Source: Bin5 sp965218625 (GTDB taxonomy: Bacteria > Chloroflexota > Anaerolineae > Caldilineales > Caldilineaceae). From it: a stretch of 64,000 nucleotides of DNA. The DNA is taken from contig CBDCLG010000020.1 in NCBI GenBank assembly GCA_965218625.1, positions 682,001 to 746,000 on the forward strand, given 5' to 3'. Shown in pieces: positions 17,831-27,296 of the stretch. The position numbers were made by a program, and so were the translations under genes. Positions within the stretch are counted from its first letter, which is position 1. Each line of letters opens with the position of its first letter. Below the pieces are notes generated by a model. That model did no database searches. It worked only from the letters and a program-made list of their open reading frames with translations, and was not told where the DNA came from.

Positions 17831-19705
17831 CTAGCGCCATACATTGGGCAGATAGAGACTGTATGGTGTGGACACCGGCGTCGGGGTCGGCGTCGGCCGC
17901 GGTGTTGGCGTCGGCGTCAGATCCACTCCAGACGCGACGACCTCAAAAAAGAGCGCGGTGGGCGGACCCCAGTTGCCGTCTGCGTCCTGCGCCTCGACGA
18001 AAATGGTGTAAGTACCGGGCTGCAGGTCGGTCGTGTCGAGCGTCCCGGTCAGCATTTCGGTCGCGGCATCGTACGCGCCATCATGCGCCTGCAGGATTCC
18101 GAACGTGGTCGTAATCCAGGAAGGCGCCTCGATCGAGTAGCGGGCCGCGCTGATCTGCTGGGAAGGCTCCTTGTCGGCGCCGCTGCCGGCACTGAGCGTG
18201 TCATCCGCGGTCGCGGTCAACGTGATCGGCGTCCCCGGCTCGGCCCAGGTCGGCTCCGCGCTTGCGTTCGTCACGTCCGGCCCGGCCGCCAGCTGGTAGG
18301 GGCGCCGGGCCGCCTTTGCCGCATAGACGAGCGACGACAAGTTCTGCTCGACGACGGCCTTTTCAAAGTAGGGGCAACTCTGGAAAAACGCGGTGCCGAT
18401 CTCATAGGTATAGGAAGCGACGCCGAGCGTGCCGTAGGCAAAGTCAGTCGCGCTACCGTCAAAGCGGTACAAACACAGCTCGGGATAGCAGACCCTGTAA
18501 CCGGGCGCATAGCCAAGCTTGCGGCCGAGGCGGCGCAGCGCATCGCGGTTCGGGGCAGGCGAGGTCGAGTGCTCCCAAGGGTAGAGGATCAGCCGGCCGA
18601 AGGAGTGGAGTGAAATGAAAATACCGTTGGTGTCCTCCGCCGCCGCATCGTTGTAGCCCTTGCTGCGCTGGTCCTCGAACACGGCGCGCAGGTAGGTCTC
18701 GATCGCCCGCGTCTCCGGTTCGGAGGCCGCCTTCTGGCCGCGGTAAAAGACGGAGCAGACGTCGCCCGATGAACAGCCTTCGCAATGATTCCACAAAAAG
18801 CTGCCATTGCGATTGAGGTCAATTCCGTGACGGGGAAACTCGCAGCCATTGGTGCCGTTTGTGTTCTTGCGCCAGAGATGACCCAACTCGACCCACGTAC
18901 GGCCGTCGGGGTTGACCAGGGGGATAACGTGAATGCGATTGTAGTCGAGCAGCCACGTCAGATCGGCGTCCTCCCCATATCCCGCCAGCAGCTTTTCCGC
19001 AAAGCGGATGGCCAGCTCAGCGGTTGCCAGTTCGCGGGGGTGGGCCGCGGCAATCACCACCAGTTCGCCCTTTTCAATGCCGGACTTTTCTTTGTTGGTC
19101 AGAACAAGCGATACGATGTCGTAACCGGCCAGGCCCAGGCTGCGGACCTTGTACCAGCTGTTGCCGATGTCATCCCATTCAGCCAGTCCAGGGTAAGCTT
19201 CGGCCAGCGCGGCCAGGTCCCTATAGGTCTCCTCGACTGTGCGATAACAGGCATAGCCGGGGATTCCGCCCTCATCGCTCTCGACGCTCTCGTCGGACAG
19301 GGCCTGGATTGCGCAAGGGTCGGGCAGCGCGGCGGTCATCTCCGTCTCCTCGGCGAAGAGATAGCGCTCGCCGGTCAGCCAGGCCTGTTCCGCTTGCGAA
19401 ACCAACGCCACGGCCGTGCGCTGTTCCGGTTCGACGTGCCAGATGTCGACGCGTTCAAAGAGTGCGTGCAGCGCCTCGGTGTCCCTGTAGTCGATACGGG
19501 CCACGATGGCGCCGGCGGTCTCGTCCTGAATGCATGGATCCACGACGGGGACGGGATTGATGGCGGAGATGTTCAGCAGCGTTCTCTGGACGCGCTCCAA
19601 CAGACCTGAACGCTCGGCCGCGACGAAGAGAAGCGCGCCGACCAGGTAAAGCGCCAGGATCCAACCTCCAAACCTTGCGATTGTCTTTGGGCGGGATTCG
19701 GTCAC
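17831..19705 (-). CDS. Secreted/anchored M14 zinc carboxypeptidase
   Basis: 624 residues. An N-terminal membrane helix at about 13-31 is followed by a lead segment and the M14 domain at about 160-450. Zinc ligands are His and Glu of AAHPRE and the later His of FISLHSFG; the catalytic Glu is in YTYEIGT; GIDLNRNG supplies substrate-binding residues. A Big/cadherin-like segment follows (about 470-590), then a Thr-Pro repeat linker and a C-terminal SLYLPNVWR. M14 enzymes release C-terminal amino acids. Outer-surface location fits the anchor and the nearby peptide-uptake functions in the window. It follows the coxE-like gene by 33 bases and may be co-transcribed with it. Confidence 0.9.
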   Translation of the reverse strand: MTESRPKTIARFGGWILALYLVGALLFVAAERSGLLERVQRTLLNISAINPVPVVDPCIQDETAGAIVARIDYRDTEALHALFERVDIWHVEPEQRTAVALVSQAEQAWLTGERYLFAEETEMTAALPDPCAIQALSDESVESDEGGIPGYACYRTVEETYRDLAALAEAYPGLAEWDDIGNSWYKVRSLGLAGYDIVSLVLTNKEKSGIEKGELVVIAAAHPRELATAELAIRFAEKLLAGYGEDADLTWLLDYNRIHVIPLVNPDGRTWVELGHLWRKNTNGTNGCEFPRHGIDLNRNGSFLWNHCEGCSSGDVCSVFYRGQKAASEPETRAIETYLRAVFEDQRSKGYNDAAAEDTNGIFISLHSFGRLILYPWEHSTSPAPNRDALRRLGRKLGYAPGYRVCYPELCLYRFDGSATDFAYGTLGVASYTYEIGTAFFQSCPYFEKAVVEQNLSSLVYAAKAARRPYQLAAGPDVTNASAEPTWAEPGTPITLTATADDTLSAGSGADKEPSQQISAARYSIEAPSWITTTFGILQAHDGAYDAATEMLTGTLDTTDLQPGTYTIFVEAQDADGNWGPPTALFFEVVASGVDLTPTPTPRPTPTPTPVSTPYSLYLPNVWR

Positions 19706-19738
19706 GCTACTTCGCCAACTCCGCGGCGCAGACGGCCA

Positions 19739-21118
19739 TCATTTTTCGACGAGCAACTGGTCCACCGCAGCCGTCAGCTCAGAGAGGGTACTGACCTGCA
19801 ATATCCTGTCGCACACGGGGAGGTACTCCAGCATATCGCTGTCGCCGCTGCCCCACAACATCGGCATCTCCGGGTTCAGCCAGAGCGTGCGGCGGCTGCG
19901 ACGCGCCATCTTCTTGAAGATGTCCAGCCGGGGATCATTGTAGTTGTTGCGCCCGTCCCCGACAACGATCAATGTGGTGCGGTGATCTATCGTGTCCAGG
20001 TAGTCATCGGCGAAGTTCTGCAAGCTGTGGCCCAGATCCGTGCTGTAGTAGCCGGGCGGCATACGAATCAACACCTGCTGGATCGCCTCGTTGGCGCGGT
20101 TGCCCTGGAAGTCCGGCGTGATGTACTCCAAATGGTCGATAAAGGCGAAGGCGTGCGTCTTGCTCACCTGGTCCTGCAGCTCGTACAGCAGCGAAAGCAT
20201 TAACTCGGTGCAGTGGCGCATCGACGTGCTGATGTCGCAGACAACCACCAATTTGGGCTTTATGGTGCGGTCACGATGCTTGATCTGAAACGGTACCCCG
20301 CCATGCTTGAGGTTGGCCCGGATCGTCGCTTTTGCATCCAGCTGCCCGCTTTTGGCACGCTTCTGCCGCAGGGCGATTCGGCTTCGCAGCAGCGCGGCCA
20401 GCCGCCGCACCTCCTGGCGCAACTTCTGCATGTCGCCGTCGGAAAGAGCCTGGAACGGCCGGTCCATCAGCCCGTCCAGCTGATCCTCCGGCCGCTGCTC
20501 GGCCATGTTTTCGGCGATTCGCTGGCCGGCGTACTGGCGCATCTGTTCCCGCAGTGACTCCATGTTCTGGGCGACCAACTGGCGCATCTGCTCCAGGCGC
20601 TGCTTGTTCATGCCCATCTGCGCCATCAGCTCCATGATCTCCTGCATCGCCTTACGCACCTGGTCGAACTGGAGCGCGCGTTGCATCCGTCGCGCCATCC
20701 ACTCGCGGTCGCGCAGGTCGTCGGCATGGTTCAGGCCAACCATCTGACCCAGCATGTCCAACTCCTCTGGAGAGAGCTCCTCCCCGCGTAGCAGCCGCTC
20801 CAGCATATCGCGCAGCTGCTGGCCGAACTGGCGCAACGCCTCGGCCAGCATGTTGGCCTCTTCTTCGGTCAGATCTTCCATCATATTCATCAATGGAGGC
20901 GGTGCGCCGCTGCCAAAGAATAGCGGGAAGATCTCCTCGAAAGTAGGCAGACTTTCTACGTCCTTGACCAAAGTTGCCCTCAGACTGAGGCGGAAAGTAT
21001 CGCGATCGCGCACGCCCAGGTTTTCGACGGCGGAGAAGGCATCGGCGCTCTCCGCCAGGCTGACCCGCACGCCGCCCGAACGCAGCGCTGAGATAAACTT
21101 TACGATTCGCTCTTCCAT
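19739..21118 (-). CDS. VWA domain protein, CoxE family
   Basis: 459 residues. The N-terminal half is helical and rich in Met, Gln and Arg; the C-terminal VWA domain has a complete MIDAS, DISTSM (about residue 295), later Thr and the VGDGRNN Asp. CoxE-type VWA proteins act with MoxR AAA ATPases to mature or insert metal centres in partner enzymes (for example CoxD/CoxE with carbon monoxide dehydrogenase). The MoxR gene lies 27 bases upstream on the same strand. No molybdenum enzyme genes are in the window, so the client is unknown. Confidence 0.88.
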   Translation of the reverse strand: MEERIVKFISALRSGGVRVSLAESADAFSAVENLGVRDRDTFRLSLRATLVKDVESLPTFEEIFPLFFGSGAPPPLMNMMEDLTEEEANMLAEALRQFGQQLRDMLERLLRGEELSPEELDMLGQMVGLNHADDLRDREWMARRMQRALQFDQVRKAMQEIMELMAQMGMNKQRLEQMRQLVAQNMESLREQMRQYAGQRIAENMAEQRPEDQLDGLMDRPFQALSDGDMQKLRQEVRRLAALLRSRIALRQKRAKSGQLDAKATIRANLKHGGVPFQIKHRDRTIKPKLVVVCDISTSMRHCTELMLSLLYELQDQVSKTHAFAFIDHLEYITPDFQGNRANEAIQQVLIRMPPGYYSTDLGHSLQNFADDYLDTIDHRTTLIVVGDGRNNYNDPRLDIFKKMARRSRRTLWLNPEMPMLWGSGDSDMLEYLPVCDRILQVSTLSELTAAVDQLLVEK

Positions 21119-21145
21119 CTGCTTATCCTCTACGGACCGCCGGCG

Positions 21146-22123
21146 TCATTGGGCGCGTCGCGGCGGGCGCAACTCATCATCCCAATCGGTCTCATCCTCT
21201 TCGTCCCCACCCATCCGGCTCAACTGGCGCTGCACTTTGCGAAGATCGGTCTCGTGTTTCAACAGGACGCTCAGCGTCGTCTCCAGCGTCTTCTGGTCCA
21301 GGTTGTCAATGTTGAGCGTGACCAGCGCCTGCGCCCAGTCCAGCGTCTCGGAGATGCTCGGAAGCTTGCGCAGATCCATCTGACGCAGGCTCTGGACGAG
21401 CTCGACCGCCTGCCGTGCCAACTCGGGCGCAAGATCGGGCACCTTCAGCCGCACGACGTTCAACTCCTGCTCCATCGAGGGATAGCCGATAAAGAGATAG
21501 AGACAGCGCCGCTTGAGCGCCTCGCTCAGTTCGCGCGTGTTGTTGCTCGTTAGCACGACGATCGGCATATGTTTGGCCGCCAGCGTACCCAATTCCGGCA
21601 CGCTCACCTGAAAATCGCTCAACACCTCCAGCAGAAACGCCTCAAACTCGGCATCGGCGCGGTCGATCTCGTCGATCAGCAGAACGACCGGCCCGTCGCT
21701 GAGAATTGCCCGCAGCAGAGGACGCTGCAACAGGAATCGCATCGAGAAGAAGACGTCCTCCTCGTCGGTCAGTCGGTCCGCCGCCTCCGCCAGCGAATTG
21801 GTCCCGACCAGCGTTTCCTGCAGCTGATCGCGCAGCAGCTGCGTGTACAGAAGCTGCTTGGCGTATTCCCACTCATAGAGCGCCTTCGTCTCGTCCAACC
21901 CTTCGTAGCACTGCAGACGGATGAGCGGACGGTCCAACGAGCCGGCAACTGCCTTGGCAAGCTCGGTCTTGCCCACGCCGGCCGGCCCCTCGGTAAGCAA
22001 CGGTTTGCCCAGCTGCTGCGCCAGATAGATGGTCGTCGCGATTTCATCACCGGCAATGTACTGTTGCTCGCCGAGATCGTCTTTCGTCGTTTCGATCGAC
22101 TGGAACGCACGTGTTGCACTCAT
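21146..22123 (-). CDS. MoxR-family AAA+ ATPase
   Basis: 325 residues from the ATG at 22123 (MSATRAFQSIE). Walker A is EGPAGVGKTELA, Walker B is VVLLIDEIDRAD, sensor 1 is VLTSNNTREL, and the MoxR LRLQCYEGLDE-type pore/insert region is present as IRLQCYEGLDETKALYEW. An in-frame ATG at 22216 would add 31 residues unlike the family, but the promoter at 22225-22253 would make that start nearly leaderless, so the choice is not certain. Works with the CoxE-like protein 27 bases downstream. Confidence 0.9.
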   Translation of the reverse strand: MSATRAFQSIETTKDDLGEQQYIAGDEIATTIYLAQQLGKPLLTEGPAGVGKTELAKAVAGSLDRPLIRLQCYEGLDETKALYEWEYAKQLLYTQLLRDQLQETLVGTNSLAEAADRLTDEEDVFFSMRFLLQRPLLRAILSDGPVVLLIDEIDRADAEFEAFLLEVLSDFQVSVPELGTLAAKHMPIVVLTSNNTRELSEALKRRCLYLFIGYPSMEQELNVVRLKVPDLAPELARQAVELVQSLRQMDLRKLPSISETLDWAQALVTLNIDNLDQKTLETTLSVLLKHETDLRKVQRQLSRMGGDEEDETDWDDELRPPRRAQ

Positions 22124-22224
22124 CTGGGAGGGAGGCTCCTGACGCTGAAGTCGGTGACAGCCGGCGCCCGGCCGGGCGCATAGGCCGGAAACCAATCGAG
22201 GAGACGGAAACTTCATCCGTCCCT

Positions 22225-22253
22225 AGTGTATCTGACAGCCACACGCTTGGCAA
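22225..22253 (-). promoter_or_regulatory. Sigma-70 promoter for moxR-coxE(-M14)
   Basis: On the minus strand TTGCCA and TACACT are separated by 17 bases; the predicted start is near 22218. Confidence 0.55.
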
Positions 22254-23746
22254 GGCATTGCAATTGGAGGCCCAGGGCAATCGCATCTAAATCTGGACGC
22301 CGAAATGTCCCACGAAGGGCGCCCACAAGGGGCGCCCCTACCAATTGTCGATCGTTTTCGGCCAGGAAACCGAATTCCAGAAGCGCGCGCCCTACAATGA
22401 TATACACTGTTTTCGGCAGTTTTTATTCGGAGTTGGGCTCGAATCAGGTAGCGTCGCGGGTCTTGGTCCAATTGGATGCAGTCGCCCTGATTGGAGGCCG
22501 CATCCCTGCCTTCAGCGCGGCGAATTGCAAAACGGGAGCATCGCTTGACAGATCTGGGACCTGCAAATATCCTTGTGCGCGCGAAGGCGCCGGACTGCAT
22601 GGGGGCCGCGCCGCCAGGTTCACAATGATGCCAGAACGAATCTGCTTCCCCAATGAAACCCAGGGTTTCTGCCCAAAAGCCGTGCCGACGGATCGCCTAT
22701 GAATCAGGGCGGCCCCTCTTCTGAGAATGCGTCGCTTGCACAGGGCCCCTTTGAGAAACCAAAGTCGAACAACGAAAATTGAACGCCAAAACGAAATCGC
22801 GTGCAAGAGCCAGCCGCGCGAGCTACAGTAGAACCATGACCGGCGCCCACTACATCATCGCGGACAGGAGAAGCAACTTGACCGGCAGCACATCATGCGG
22901 ACGCCGGCAACCATAGCCCGGCGAAACCGTCGAATGGTACGAACGCATACGCAACTGTCCCGTGCCCGTGTCCGGCCGCACGCTCACGGCCGCCTGCCAC
23001 GAATGGGAAAGAGGCCGCAGCAGACCGCCCGCTCCATCCGCAAGCACACCGCCGCTTTCCGCCGGGAAGAATACGCCCCCGCTTGCCACCTTGCCATACG
23101 CGAACACGAGGCCGCCCACCGCTTCGCCCGTCCGGCCCCACCGCGCCCCACCATAACACGAAAAGCCAAAACGACCGGCCAAAGACGAAAATAGACGAAA
23201 GATGACGAATAAAGGGGAAATGCAGCGCAAAAGCGCCCCGACCATGCTACGCCGTCAACATCATGCAAAACTACCCAACCGAACCGGCCACTTTCGCCCG
23301 CAAAAGCAAGAGCCCGGAAACCGTGCTGGTCTGTCATCATCATGCCAAACCAACCGGAGGATCCGGCCAGGATCGCGCCACTTCCGCCAATCCCGGCACC
23401 GGATAATTCCTCCAGAAAAAAAGTGAAAACCGTCGACCTTGGACGACCTTGGACGCCTAGACACTTCAAGACGAGAGGACCTCGGTCCCAATAGGCAAAC
23501 GAGCCGGACAACCGCCATCTCAATGTCACAAACAGGCAAAATATGGAACCTACGGCCGGACGAACCAGGACAGAGCTGAGAGGTCGAGAAAACCAGAACT
23601 CTCGGTTTCATTAGGGGATAGGAGCAGATCCCTTTTGAAATACCGACTTCTCGGAAAAGGGGCACATAGAACTCACGGGCGCTTCGGCCGCACACTCGTC
23701 GGAAGAAATTCTTGGTTCCATTAGGGAAACACTCCAGGAGAAACAG
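22254..23746. other. Long apparently non-coding, strand-asymmetric region
   Basis: About 1.5 kb without a convincing gene. Open frames exist on both strands but none shows a recognisable domain or a good start. The plus strand is C-rich and T-poor: the 60 bases from 23101 contain 32 C, 13 G, 11 A and 4 T. A 10-base direct repeat (CGACCTTGGA) occurs in tandem at 23434-23453. Three copies of a degenerate 15-base motif lie in the last 270 bases. A decayed gene cannot be excluded. Confidence 0.6.
23481..23725 (+). repeat. Three degenerate copies of CTYGGTYYCAWTAGG upstream of the DUF899 gene
   Basis: Copies at 23481-23495, 23601-23615 and 23711-23725, all in the same orientation. The last ends nine bases before the AGGAG of the DUF899 gene. 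They may be regulator sites or relics of a local duplication. Confidence 0.45.
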
Positions 23747-24340
23747 GTGTCTGAGATCAGGGAAGGGCTGGAAAGCCAGGTAGCAATCGCCCGGAAAGAG
23801 TTGGAAACGGCGCGGCGGAAGCTGGTGGCGTTGCGGCGCCGTTTGCCGCCCGAGCCGGTGAAGGATTATGAACTGAATAGCGTCGAAGGACCTGTCAAGC
23901 TTTCGGAGATGTTTGGAGACAAGGACGACCTAATCCTGATTCACAACATGGGCGTCGGTTGCGCAAACTGCACCATGTGGGCGGACGAGTTCAACGGCGT
24001 CGTAGACCAGTTGCAGAGCCGGGCCGCCCTTGTGGTCGTCTCCCCCGACAACCCGATAGACCAAAAGAGATTCGCCCAGGAGCGTGGCTGGCGTTTCAAG
24101 ATGTACTCGGCAAAGGGCACCACGTTCATAGAGGATATGGGCTTCCACAATGAAGATGAGGCCTTTCTGTCCGGCTACCAGCCCGGCGTTTCAGCATTTC
24201 GCAAGCAAAAGGACGGAAGCATCGAGCGCGTCTCGAAAGATGAATTCAGCCCCGGCGATCTGTACTGCAGCGTTTGGCATCTCTTCGATCTTCTGCCGGA
24301 CGGCCGGGGCAGTTGGGACCCGAAGTTCGACTACTCCTGA
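23747..24340 (+). CDS. DUF899-family thioredoxin-like protein
   Basis: 197 residues from a GTG with CCAGGAG six bases upstream. After an N-terminal coiled coil (about 1-45) comes a thioredoxin-like fold with the DUF899 signature VGCANCTMWADEFNG, then LVVVSPDNP and GWRFKMYSAKGTTF. The CANC pair is positioned like a redox-active site. The family's activity is not established. It is alone on the plus strand, preceded by the long non-coding region. Confidence 0.85.
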   Translation: MSEIREGLESQVAIARKELETARRKLVALRRRLPPEPVKDYELNSVEGPVKLSEMFGDKDDLILIHNMGVGCANCTMWADEFNGVVDQLQSRAALVVVSPDNPIDQKRFAQERGWRFKMYSAKGTTFIEDMGFHNEDEAFLSGYQPGVSAFRKQKDGSIERVSKDEFSPGDLYCSVWHLFDLLPDGRGSWDPKFDYS

Positions 24341-24541
24341 TTCCGCAATCGAATCGGACTTTCATAGTGCACGCTGCATCTATGCGCGCTTCCGACGGTC
24401 TGCCCGGTCTGCATAAGAGGCCCTGCCCAGGACGTCGCAACCCGCCAGAAAGTCGATGGCCCTGCCGTTCGCACGTCAACACCGGAGTCAGTCTGGCGTT
24501 CAGTCCAGATGCGCGTCCCGCAATCGATCAAAAAAAGGCAG

Positions 24542-24570
24542 TTGCACAATTTCCAGTATTTCAGTATATT
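24542..24570 (+). promoter_or_regulatory. Candidate sigma-70 promoter for the M20 peptidase
   Basis: TTGCAC and TATATT are separated by 17 bases, about 75 bases before the ATG at 24649. The rest of 24341-24648 shows no feature. Confidence 0.45.
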
Positions 24571-24648
24571 TTCGCGACGCGTCGGCAACGACGCTGATCG
24601 CGGCAACCGACAACGCGTCCCGGCAGGCGATGCGAAAGGAATTCGTCA

Positions 24649-25800
24649 ATGTTCGATACAGACCGCTTGACAACATTTGCCAGAGACATTGTACGCATCC
24701 CCAGCCTGAGCGGCGAGGAAGAGCAGGTCGCCGGCCGCATCGAGGCCGAAATGAAAGCGCTCGCGTTCGATAGCGTCTGGACGGATGACGTCGGAAACGT
24801 AATCGGCGTTCTGGAAGGCGCCCAGCCCGGCCCCACCATCGTCTTTGACGCCCATACGGACACGGTCGGCGTCTCTCCAGGCGTGCCCTGGGCAATGGAC
24901 CCGTTCAGCGGGCAGGTGACGCAGGACTCGCTTCACGGGCGCGGTGCGGCCGACATGAAGGGCGCGCTCGCAGCTATGGTTTACGGCATCAGCGCCCTCG
25001 ACAAAGCCAAACTGAGAGGCAAAGCAGTCGTCAGCGCATCGGTGATGGAGGAGGTGCTGGAAGGCGTGGCGCTGGAAAAGGTGATAGCACAAACAGGCGC
25101 CGATTTCGTCGTAATAGGCGAAGCTTCGGACCTGCAACTCGTACGGGGCGGTCGCGGACGCGCCGAAATCCACCTGACCACGACAGGCCGGCCCTCCCAT
25201 TCGTCAGCGCCCCAGATGGGCCGCAACGCCGTCCTGGACATGATGCGGGTCGTCGCGGCGGTGGAAGACCTGGCCCTTGACGAACACCCACAGATGGGGC
25301 CCGCGATCTTTGCACTGACCGATATCATCAGCGAACCCTACCCCGGCCATTCAGTCATCCCCAGCATCTGCCGCGTGACCTACGACCGGCGGCTGCTCCC
25401 CGGGGAGAGCGCCGCCAACGTCCTGGCAGACATCACGCAGCGTCCGGAGCTGGCCGAAATCAGGCTGGACGCACGGGTCGGGTTGGGGGAATATACCAGC
25501 TACACCGGCCACACATTTGCCACCGAAAAGTTCTTTCCCGCCTGGCTGGCCGACGACAACGACCCGTTCGTGACCGGCTCGCTGGCCGCGCTGCACGGCG
25601 TCGGCATCCAGGCCGACCTGAACGCCTACCGTTTCTGCACCAATGCGGCCTTCAGCGCCGGCGTGGCCGGCATCCCGACAATCGGCTTCGGTCCGGCCAC
25701 CGAAGCCGACGCGCACATCATCAACGAAAAGCTCAAGCTGGAAGACCTGATCGCGGCAGCCCAAGGGTACCGCGCGATCGGTGAGCGCATCTTAACCTGA
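24649..25800 (+). CDS. M20 family metallopeptidase, YgeY-like
   Basis: 383 residues, full length. Zinc-ligand motifs: His69 and Asp71 in DAHTDTV, bridging Asp in GRGAADMKG, catalytic Glu pair in SVMEEVLEG, Glu in VIGEASDL, and the distal His in DAHIINEK. The central lid/dimerisation domain (TGRPSHSSAP) is intact. M20 enzymes (DapE, ArgE, carboxypeptidase G2, YgeY) hydrolyse N-acyl amino acids or dipeptides; the overall look is closest to the YgeY group, whose substrate is unsettled. Confidence 0.9.
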   Translation: MFDTDRLTTFARDIVRIPSLSGEEEQVAGRIEAEMKALAFDSVWTDDVGNVIGVLEGAQPGPTIVFDAHTDTVGVSPGVPWAMDPFSGQVTQDSLHGRGAADMKGALAAMVYGISALDKAKLRGKAVVSASVMEEVLEGVALEKVIAQTGADFVVIGEASDLQLVRGGRGRAEIHLTTTGRPSHSSAPQMGRNAVLDMMRVVAAVEDLALDEHPQMGPAIFALTDIISEPYPGHSVIPSICRVTYDRRLLPGESAANVLADITQRPELAEIRLDARVGLGEYTSYTGHTFATEKFFPAWLADDNDPFVTGSLAALHGVGIQADLNAYRFCTNAAFSAGVAGIPTIGFGPATEADAHIINEKLKLEDLIAAAQGYRAIGERILT

Positions 25801-26039
25801 CACACACATTTCGTGCTCTCTGACTTTCCGCAAATCCTTGACCGTTCAAACCTTCGAAGCCGTGCCGCATTGCTCGCTCAAATGACTTACGTTTCAGATT
25901 CAGGTAACGCCAAAGAGAAATCCGGCCGAATCCGGACCCTGACCCGGCCGGCGCGCAGGGTTGCCTTACATTACAGAATGTCAGACGTCCGCCCAAATCC
26001 CTTTAGGCCGGCTTCCACATAGATTTCTGTCGCGTTCAA
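25801..26039. other. Intergenic region without recognised feature
   Basis: No gene, hairpin or promoter of convincing quality was seen between the M20 peptidase and the YcaQ-type gene. Confidence 0.5.
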
Positions 26040-27296
26040 ATGACTCAACCAGTTGCCCTGACTCCCACCGAAGCGCGCCGCCTGGCCATCACCGCCCAAC
26101 GGCTGACCGCAGCGCGCCCGCCGGCCACCACAAAGGGCATCATCGAGCTGTTGCGCCAAATCAACTGCCTGCAGATCGATCCCATTCGGGCCGTGGAACG
26201 CACACAACTGCTTGTTCTCTGGAGCCGCATCGGGAACTTCGACCCATCCCTGCTCGATGAGCTCCAGGAGGAACGCTTCATCATCGAAGGCGAGGCGCAC
26301 CGTGCCTCCTTCGTCCTGACCGAAGACTACCCTCTCTTGCGACGCTGGGTTGGAAGCAATTTTGAGAGCAAGGCCGCGTGGGTAAAGCGGGCGCGAGAGT
26401 GGATGGCGACTAACGAGTCCCTTCAAAGGCAGATCATCGAGGATCTCCGGTCAGAAGGGCCTTTGCCTGCAACGGCGTTCGACCACTTGGAGGCCGCCCC
26501 CTCATTCCCTTCCACCTGGTTCAGCGGCAAGCCCGCTTCTCTTATGCTCGGCTTGCTGGAACACCTTGGCACGGTGATGTGCGTCAGCCGACAGGGCAAC
26601 CGGAAGCTGTGGCATCTGCGCGATTCGTGGCTTCCAGATTGGGCCGACAAAGAGCTGCCGGCCGAAGAGGAGGTCGTGGCCCTTGCATGCCAGCGCTCGC
26701 TCAAGGCGCTCGGCATCGCAAGCCAGGGACAGATCTCCCGCCACTTCATTCGCAACAAATACCCCAAACTCCGCCAGCGACTTTCCAACCTGGTCGCTGA
26801 GGAGATCGTGCTGCCGGCGCAGATTGTCGGCGAAGACGGACCCTGGGAAGACGACTGGTATCTCCACCGCGATTCTTTGCCGCTGCTGGAGACAGTTCGC
26901 GCTGACGATTGGAAGGGGCCCACCGTCTTTCTATCACCGTTCGACAGTCTCATCTGCGACCGCGATCGAACGGAGACACTCTTCGACTTCCACTACCGCA
27001 TCGAGATCTATGTACCCAAAGCGAAGCGCCAGTACGGTTATTATGTGCTGCCGCTCTTGCACGGCGACCGATTCATCGGACGGATGGATTCCCAGATCGA
27101 CCGCAAGACAGGAATCTACCGCATCCACGCCATGCATCAGGAAGGAAACGCGCCTGACGACGCCCAGGCGCGCGCGGCCGCGGCAGAGTCGCTGCTGGAA
27201 CTGGCACAGTTCATCGGCGCAAAGCGGATTGAACTCGGCGAACGGATTCCGGCCGTCTGGTGCGAGGTTTTCGAGGAGGTCACACACCGCTTATGA
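26040..27296 (+). CDS. YcaQ/AlkX-type winged-helix DNA glycosylase
   Basis: 418 residues of the HTH_42 family: three tandem winged helices and a beta domain. The catalytic Q-x-D motif is Gln45-Ile-Asp47 in CLQIDPI. In this family QxD marks the AlkX/YcaQ branch that unhooks interstrand crosslinks and alkylated bases, whereas QxQ marks AlkZ. The C-terminal block RRDxD-like region reads PLLHGDRFIGRMDSQID. Its stop overlaps the start of a transporter gene by four bases, an unusual partner. Confidence 0.87.
   Translation: MTQPVALTPTEARRLAITAQRLTAARPPATTKGIIELLRQINCLQIDPIRAVERTQLLVLWSRIGNFDPSLLDELQEERFIIEGEAHRASFVLTEDYPLLRRWVGSNFESKAAWVKRAREWMATNESLQRQIIEDLRSEGPLPATAFDHLEAAPSFPSTWFSGKPASLMLGLLEHLGTVMCVSRQGNRKLWHLRDSWLPDWADKELPAEEEVVALACQRSLKALGIASQGQISRHFIRNKYPKLRQRLSNLVAEEIVLPAQIVGEDGPWEDDWYLHRDSLPLLETVRADDWKGPTVFLSPFDSLICDRDRTETLFDFHYRIEIYVPKAKRQYGYYVLPLLHGDRFIGRMDSQIDRKTGIYRIHAMHQEGNAPDDAQARAAAAESLLELAQFIGAKRIELGERIPAVWCEVFEEVTHRL

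Noticed and set aside
22984..23529. 181-codon minus-strand open frame in the long gap
   Set aside because: Length is explained by base skew (few T on the plus strand, so few stop triplets on minus); no domain or good start.
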